Source of the DNA: Oscillospiraceae bacterium
GTDB lineage: Bacteria; Bacillota; Clostridia; Saccharofermentanales; Saccharofermentanaceae
Direction of reading: 5' to 3'
DNA: 64,000 nt
NCBI GenBank assembly: GCA_902775565.1
Contig: CACYMP010000012.1
Location: forward strand, 1-64,000
Shown: positions 59,474 to 64,000 of the stretch, piece by piece
Position numbering within the stretch: position 1 is the stretch's first letter
Layout: every line of letters begins with the position of its first letter
Made by a program: the position numbers and the translations under genes
The notes under the pieces: generated by a model
Database searches by the model: none
Told to the model about the DNA's origin: nothing
What the model saw: only the letters and a program-made list of their open reading frames with translations

Positions 59474-60096
59474 TGCCTGTTCATTACACTTGCAAATGCT
59501 TTTGCAGTGCGGATATCAAAATCTTTAAAGTGATTACCCTCATTCCATTCGAGGACACAGTCAAAGCCCTCCTGGGCAAGGAACGAATCAAGCTCTCTTA
59601 TCTTGTCGCCGACCGTTGCCATGACCGGATTTCTGGTCTTCTCTTCCTTATCTCCGAGGCTTAAATATATCTTCCTGCAAAGAGGCTTTCTCTCCCTGAT
59701 ATAGTCCAGGAAATCCGGAAACCATACAGATGGCGATGCAGCCGCGACGCCTTCGAACCAGTCAGTCTGAACTGATGCCCACAGCGAGAACAGTCCTGCC
59801 AGAGAATAGCCTCCGATGTAATACTTTTTGTCTTTGTCAGTGCAAAGGGACAATATCTCTTTCAGCGTATCTGCTGCGCCTTCACCGAAATTCTCGATTC
59901 CGAAGACGGCAGGCGCCTCCCAGGGTGACAGATCTTTGTTCCAGTCGTTGACCTTAAAAGCATTCAGACAGAAGTCCATGCCTGTGAGTTCACGGATCTT
60001 TTCGTACTCATTTCTGATGCCTTCAAGATCGTGATCGTCTACAGGCTGTATAAGACAGACCGGGGCTTTGGGGTCGCCAAACACGTAAGTCTTCAT
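59470..60096 (-). CDS. Esterase of the alpha/beta hydrolase fold (enterochelin esterase-like)
   Basis: A 208-residue hydrolase. The nucleophile elbow is GGYSLAGLFSL and the end is EWNEGNHFKDFD with the catalytic His. The short length and the AASPSVWFPDFLDYI segment fit the Fes/IroE-like group. It overlaps tcdA and the next hydrolase by 4 bases each, so the three are co-translated. Confidence 0.78.
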   Translation of the reverse strand: MKTYVFGDPKAPVCLIQPVDDHDLEGIRNEYEKIRELTGMDFCLNAFKVNDWNKDLSPWEAPAVFGIENFGEGAADTLKEILSLCTDKDKKYYIGGYSLAGLFSLWASVQTDWFEGVAAASPSVWFPDFLDYIRERKPLCRKIYLSLGDKEEKTRNPVMATVGDKIRELDSFLAQEGFDCVLEWNEGNHFKDFDIRTAKAFASVMNRQ

Positions 60097-60830
60097 TTTG
60101 TCTGTTTGCCTGATCCTGTCAGGCCCTTGATTACTTCGCCTGCGATTATCAATCCTGCAACTGACGGAACAAATGCGGTGGATCCGGGGATATCCCTTTT
60201 CTGTGAGATCTCGCGCTCTTCTTCCGGAGCGTCTTCTATTGGCCTGATCGGCTCTTCTTTCGAGTAAACGACCTTAAGGGCCTTGATTCCCCTCTTCTTT
60301 AATTCACGGCGCATTACCTTTGCCAGAGGGCAGACGGACGTCTTGTAGATATCGGCTACTTCAAAAGCAGCAGGATCAAGCTTGTTGCCTGCTCCCATGC
60401 TGCTGATTATGGGTGTTCCGCACTTGTCTGCCTGCATAACAAGCTCTATTTTTCCCGTGACCGTATCGATCGCATCGATAACATAATCGTATTCATAGAA
60501 ATTGAACTGGTCAGCGGTATCAGGCATATAAAACGTCTTGTATGTTCTTACGGCGCAGCTGGGATTGATGTCTTTTATGCGCTCTTCGGCAACGTCTACC
60601 TTGTATTGTCCGATGCTCTTATGCGTCGCTATTATCTGGCGGTTTATATTCGTAAGGCAGACTTTGTCATTATCTATCAGATCCAGTGCACCCACTCCGC
60701 TCCTTGCAAGAGCCTCTACGGCATAGCCTCCTACGCCTCCGACGCCGAACACGGCAACACGGGCCTTAGCCAGCTTATCCATGCCCTCTTGTCCTAATAA
60801 CAGGCGTGTTCTGGAAAACTGATCAAGCAT
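60093..60830 (-). CDS. tcdA: tRNA threonylcarbamoyladenosine dehydratase TcdA (ThiF family)
   Basis: A 245-residue ThiF/E1-like protein. The nucleotide site GVGGVGGYAVEALARSGVG lies at the N terminus, followed by LTNINRQIIA and VDVAEERIKDINP, typical of TcdA/CsdL. It converts t6A in tRNA to the cyclic form ct6A. The ATG at 60830 follows GGAG at 10 bases; the upstream start at 60863 has a weak site. It is the first gene of the hydrolase unit. Confidence 0.87.
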   Translation of the reverse strand: MLDQFSRTRLLLGQEGMDKLAKARVAVFGVGGVGGYAVEALARSGVGALDLIDNDKVCLTNINRQIIATHKSIGQYKVDVAEERIKDINPSCAVRTYKTFYMPDTADQFNFYEYDYVIDAIDTVTGKIELVMQADKCGTPIISSMGAGNKLDPAAFEVADIYKTSVCPLAKVMRRELKKRGIKALKVVYSKEEPIRPIEDAPEEEREISQKRDIPGSTAFVPSVAGLIIAGEVIKGLTGSGKQTK

Positions 60831-60965
60831 TGTCTTTTTTCTCCGTTCAGGGTCCCGGACCATCTCCCGGGCTTTTTGTTAAGGTATTATATCACTCGCG
60901 ATCTGCCTTCTGATATCACTCATCAGTTCAGAATGATCATGCAAGTCATAACCACCAATCACTTA

Positions 60966-61415
60966 TTAAGCAACAAACTTCTTCATGTTTTTCCTGAAAT
61001 ACACTATCGCTTCTATCCGCGGATAATTAGCAACAGCAATATAATAGATCAGCAACAGGAAGAATCCTACTAATGCAGGGATCGTCTCAGGCTGTTCAAT
61101 AAACTTGTCGATAAACAGGGAAATAATGAACGCGCCATACGCTAACCCTAACATAGGGAGCACGATGCAAAGCACATCATATGGTCTAAGTCTCAATCTG
61201 TATTTGCCGTTCTTCCGTCTTACAAAGAGATATTCGCGATAAACCCACAGCCGCCGCCCACGGTGTTCGTTTGTCCAAACATAAACGGAGAGCGTATCGT
61301 GTCTTGCATCATTTTCCGAAATATACGGCGGATGCTTTTTTGTAAGCACCGCAAAAAAAACCGCAGACACCGCGATTACTATCAGGACTCCAAGCAAAAA
61401 CAAATAAGCCGTCAT
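60966..61415 (-). CDS. Membrane protein of unknown function
   Basis: A 149-residue protein with an N-terminal membrane segment (residues 3-23), a short basic loop (YREYLFVRRKNGKYRLRLRPY), and two segments at about 83-105 and 115-132. No family recognised. It follows the Dus gene by 21 bases on the same strand, so it may be co-transcribed. Confidence 0.55.
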   Translation of the reverse strand: MTAYLFLLGVLIVIAVSAVFFAVLTKKHPPYISENDARHDTLSVYVWTNEHRGRRLWVYREYLFVRRKNGKYRLRLRPYDVLCIVLPMLGLAYGAFIISLFIDKFIEQPETIPALVGFFLLLIYYIAVANYPRIEAIVYFRKNMKKFVA

Positions 61416-61436
61416 AATGATTTCTTCCTCCTGTAC

Positions 61437-62378
61437 TTAAAGGCCAAACACTTTCCTGTATACAACGTCTTCGTACTCTGCGTACTTCTTTGCCTTTTGG
61501 ATACTCTTTAAGTCGCGGCTATTCACTTCGTAAAAGGCAGCCCAGTAAGACCAGAGCTCTTTCATCTTGTAGAGCACATTGATGTCCGGCGACATTACCT
61601 TCTGATACTCATGGTATATGGTATCGTGGAAGCGCCTGAACTTCGCAGCGGCATCAGACGTATCTTTCCCCTTGAGCCTGTCTGCAAGCGACAGGTCGGT
61701 TATCAGTCCTCTTCCCAGCATAACGGGATCAAGGTCCGTTCCGAACAGATCGCACAGGTCTTTATAGTCTTGCTCTGCATATATGTTGCCGTTATATACG
61801 AGCGGGCACTTTATGTGTTCCAGCGCGTATGCAAAATATTCTTTCCTGGGTTCGCCCTTATAGAAGTCGCCTCTTATCCTCGGATGGACGATAAGCTCGC
61901 TTACGGGGAATGAGTTAAATATCTCTGCGAGATCGTAGAACTCATCGGGATCAAAGTAGCCAAGTCTTGTCTTTATCGAGATCTTAACGCCTTCAGATTC
62001 ACCCGCTGAATATATCTCATCCAGGAACTTTGTAAGGGCAGTTGTCTCGGGCAGGAACCCTGCTCCCTTGCCTTTTGCGCATACGGTACCTGAAGGGCAT
62101 CCCAGGTTTAAGTTGACCTCATTAAAGCCCGTATCCTTCAGTTCTTTCATCGCGCTTATAAAACCGTCGGATCTGCACGTCAGGATCTGCGGTACCAGGT
62201 ATATTCCCTTGTTGTTCTCTGGTGAGAGTTCTTTCTTATCGCGGGGAGTCACGGCACACTTCTCGGAAGGCGTGATGAACGGCGCGAAGTACTTATCAAC
62301 GCCTCCGTAGACTTCGTTGAAAGTTTTGCGGAATATATAACCTGTGATGCCTTCGAGCGGCGCTACGTAGATCTTCAA
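61437..62378 (-). CDS. tRNA-dihydrouridine synthase
   Basis: A 313-residue flavoenzyme of the Dus family. The start MKIYVAPLEGITGYIFRKTF, the catalytic segment LNLGCPSGTVCAKGKGAGFL (with active-site Cys in the CPSG motif region), the KISIKTRLG sheet and the end LGRGLITD identify it. It reduces uridine in the D-loop of tRNA with FMN and NADPH. It follows the membrane gene 62391-63296 by 12 bases. Confidence 0.9.
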   Translation of the reverse strand: MKIYVAPLEGITGYIFRKTFNEVYGGVDKYFAPFITPSEKCAVTPRDKKELSPENNKGIYLVPQILTCRSDGFISAMKELKDTGFNEVNLNLGCPSGTVCAKGKGAGFLPETTALTKFLDEIYSAGESEGVKISIKTRLGYFDPDEFYDLAEIFNSFPVSELIVHPRIRGDFYKGEPRKEYFAYALEHIKCPLVYNGNIYAEQDYKDLCDLFGTDLDPVMLGRGLITDLSLADRLKGKDTSDAAAKFRRFHDTIYHEYQKVMSPDINVLYKMKELWSYWAAFYEVNSRDLKSIQKAKKYAEYEDVVYRKVFGL

Positions 62379-62390
62379 CTTAAGCTCCGT

Positions 62391-63296
62391 TCATTCGAAA
62401 AATCTTTCGACAAGGTCTTTTGCAATTCTCAGACCTTCGCCCGTATATTCGCGCGCTTCCTTGATGGCTTCTATCTTCCTGTTCTGCTGCATGAGTTCAG
62501 CTATCTGCTTTCTCTTGCCGTCAGGGATCCTGGCATAGACATTCTCCAGATATGCTTTATATCTCGGTCCGTCATTGACGAGTGCTTCAATCTCACCGGC
62601 AAACTTTTCGTTATCGGCCTTACGCTGCTCGGCAAAGCGCTGCTCTGCCAGGCGCTGAGCTTCCTGCTTTGATCCCACCTGCTGAATAACAGGCATCCTT
62701 CCGTTCTTCTTTATGAAATCAACGAACGTAGCAGCTGCAGCGGCATCGTTGCTTCTAAGGAAATGAAGCGACAGTTCCTCTTTGCCCTCAACGCCTTCAA
62801 ACACGAGCATCTTGGCAACATACTTTGTCTCGCGGGTGTCGTTTATGTAATGGGAGATGTAGAAGATCTTGTCTTCTTTCGACTCATCCTTATACTTGAC
62901 CGTGACCTTCTGTTCTTCGATTACGAGGCACGATTCTTTGTGGGTAAAAGGCTGCATGGCTATGATAAGCCACACTATGAATCCTATGCCTAATGCTATC
63001 GCACCGGGTATCCAAGCGCGGTCATCCAGATATACCCTGCCTATGCCGTAAGCTATCGCAGCTGGAAGCAGAACGAAGAATCCCGAAATAGTGATCAGGG
63101 TCATTACTTTGAGTTTTTTGGTATATCCGCAGGGATAAAGAATGATGCGGTCTGCCAGATACTGATCGGGCTTTTCGGTCGAGCCCTTCTGCCTTGCGAA
63201 CATGGAAGCCGTGATTATAAAGATCACGAAGTAGAACACGGAGATTGCCGCACCTCCGTAGTATAAAAGGATCTCGGTATCCAGGGCTCTCATCAT
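62391..63296 (-). CDS. Membrane protein with L7/L12-like C-terminal domain
   Basis: A 301-residue protein with four membrane segments in the first 120 residues, a soluble domain, a coiled-coil stretch (EAQRLAEQRFAEQRKADNEK) and a C-terminal segment KIEAIKEAREYTGEGLRIAK that closely follows the ribosomal L7/L12 C-terminal domain. Such tails occur on unrelated membrane proteins and probably bind partner proteins. Function unknown. Confidence 0.65.
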   Translation of the reverse strand: MMRALDTEILLYYGGAAISVFYFVIFIITASMFARQKGSTEKPDQYLADRIILYPCGYTKKLKVMTLITISGFFVLLPAAIAYGIGRVYLDDRAWIPGAIALGIGFIVWLIIAMQPFTHKESCLVIEEQKVTVKYKDESKEDKIFYISHYINDTRETKYVAKMLVFEGVEGKEELSLHFLRSNDAAAAATFVDFIKKNGRMPVIQQVGSKQEAQRLAEQRFAEQRKADNEKFAGEIEALVNDGPRYKAYLENVYARIPDGKRKQIAELMQQNRKIEAIKEAREYTGEGLRIAKDLVERFFE

Positions 63297-63395
63297 GGTG
63301 TTCTCCTTTATCCGTGCTTTAATTATTCTATCACTAACGGTTTATCTGACGCCCGTAAGATATAATTAAGGGATAAACGTCAGAAAGGAGCGGTC

Positions 63396-63464
63396 ATGGC
63401 AAAGATATCAGCTGAAGAACAGGCTGATGAGGCTGTCCGGATAATAGTAAACAGGATCCGGTGA
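63396..63464 (+). CDS. Possible 22-residue peptide
   Basis: A frame of 22 codons, MAKISAEEQADEAVRIIVNR plus two residues, with AGAAAGGAG before the ATG and TATAAT at 63361. It ends just before the convergent gene stop. It could be a truncated gene or a small protein. Confidence 0.3.
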   Translation: MAKISAEEQADEAVRIIVNRIR

Positions 63465-63467
63465 AGA

Positions 63468-64000
63468 TCAGGCAGACGGCTTTTCATCCATCTTTATGAC
63501 GTCTTCGTTTATGAGTTTATCTAACCGTTTCTCTCTCTTCCTTGCCTCGAAATAACTTCCGTAAACGGTACCGGTTAAGATCAGGAGAACAACGACTGCG
63601 ACATAGCTGAAGTTGGTGATCTTTCCGTAGACCGTAGTGTTGTATTTCAAAGAGAAATAATCCGTATAAGCCTTACCGTCTTTGATAAACACCTTGATCT
63701 GTTTTCCGGTGATCCTGGCGGACGAATAAGACCAGATATTTCCGTTGGAAATGCCCTTAATATCGTACAGCTGCCCCATGGCGCTGACTGTTATCCTGTT
63801 TTTCTTTGTATCAACTTCGATCACCGAGGCGGATGCGGTCTGACAGTCCGTCTGCATTTCATTGATGATGCTGTGGCATGCAATGATGCACCCGATAAAG
63901 CAGAGTATCAGGACTGTTAAGCAGATGGCCGCGAGCAGATAGGTCTTCTTAAAATGGATAAAATGGTCAGTCTCCCTCAGAATGATCCACTCGGCATTCA
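63468..64000 (-). CDS. Membrane protein, N terminus beyond the window edge
   Basis: At least 177 residues. The ATG at 63857 is internal: the frame stays open to the window edge and reads back through a membrane segment (TYLLAAICLTVLILCFIGC) that belongs to the same protein. A second segment lies near the C-terminal third (YVAVVVLLILTGTVYGSYF), with an extracytoplasmic beta domain between. The layout resembles the DUF3592-type proteins seen elsewhere. Function unknown. Confidence 0.65.
   Translation of the reverse strand, partial: NAEWIILRETDHFIHFKKTYLLAAICLTVLILCFIGCIIACHSIINEMQTDCQTASASVIEVDTKKNRITVSAMGQLYDIKGISNGNIWSYSSARITGKQIKVFIKDGKAYTDYFSLKYNTTVYGKITNFSYVAVVVLLILTGTVYGSYFEARKREKRLDKLINEDVIKMDEKPSA

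Overview
The window looks like a chromosome segment of a low-to-mid GC Gram-positive anaerobe of the class Clostridia, probably a gut or rumen lineage. The signs are overlapping CtsR and CIRCE (HrcA) heat-shock operators, a BlaI/BlaR1 pair, LytTR/DUF3021 and DUF3795 proteins, lipoproteins with Thr/Glu-rich linkers, and AGGAGG-type ribosome binding sites throughout. Both edges cut a gene: a GNAT protein on the left and a small membrane protein on the right. I found no tRNA, rRNA, CRISPR array, integrase or intact insertion sequence.

Positions 1-28,100 hold mostly ordinary genes. They include a CPBP protease/LytTR/DUF3021/GNAT operon, zinc-ribbon membrane proteins, three proteins with Thr-rich linkers (one a BlaR1-type protease with a C-terminal domain that looks like a dead NlpC/P60 fold), a hydrolase/condensation-like acyltransferase/DUF6320 operon, an hsp20 gene under apparent double CtsR/HrcA control, a MATE exporter, an APH-fold kinase, a GDSL hydrolase, and a RelA/SpoT-domain gene followed by a KaiC-like/PEP-synthase-N-like protein.

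Positions 28,140-36,900 form an AT-rich accessory island carrying a decayed BREX type 1 defence locus. It has a pglZ with no start, an intact brxL, a tightly linked tandem CbbX-type AAA+ ATPase with a zinc ribbon, a DUF4357 gene and a fragment of a second brxL-like gene. brxA, brxB, brxC and pglX are absent.

Positions 39,169-55,811 are the most interesting part. A compact minus-strand operon encodes nitrogenase-like subunits in the order D-K-H, a NifB-like radical SAM protein with its NifX-like domain at the N terminus, a MORN-like protein of unknown function and a GNAT protein. NifE, NifN and NifV are absent and the D subunit lacks the FeMo-cofactor histidine. Upstream lie two paralogous LysR regulators, an SsuABC-like organosulfur ABC transporter, a DUF4418/FtsX/ABC-ATPase transporter and a divergent metY (O-acetylhomoserine sulfhydrylase). 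Together they suggest a sulfur-salvage system: import of an organic sulfur compound, reductive C-S cleavage by a nitrogenase-like enzyme (methylthio-alkane reductase or a relative), and capture of the released thiol as methionine or homocysteine by MetY. Matching palindromes before nflD and before the second LysR gene, and a short Cys/Met-containing leader ORF followed by a terminator ahead of the first LysR gene, suggest how the system may be controlled. The substrate cannot be read from the sequence.

Positions 55,878-64,000 return to housekeeping and hypothetical genes: a DUF1848 protein, a macrodomain operon containing what looks like an internally deleted sirtuin gene, three alpha/beta hydrolases, TcdA, a tRNA-dihydrouridine synthase and membrane proteins.
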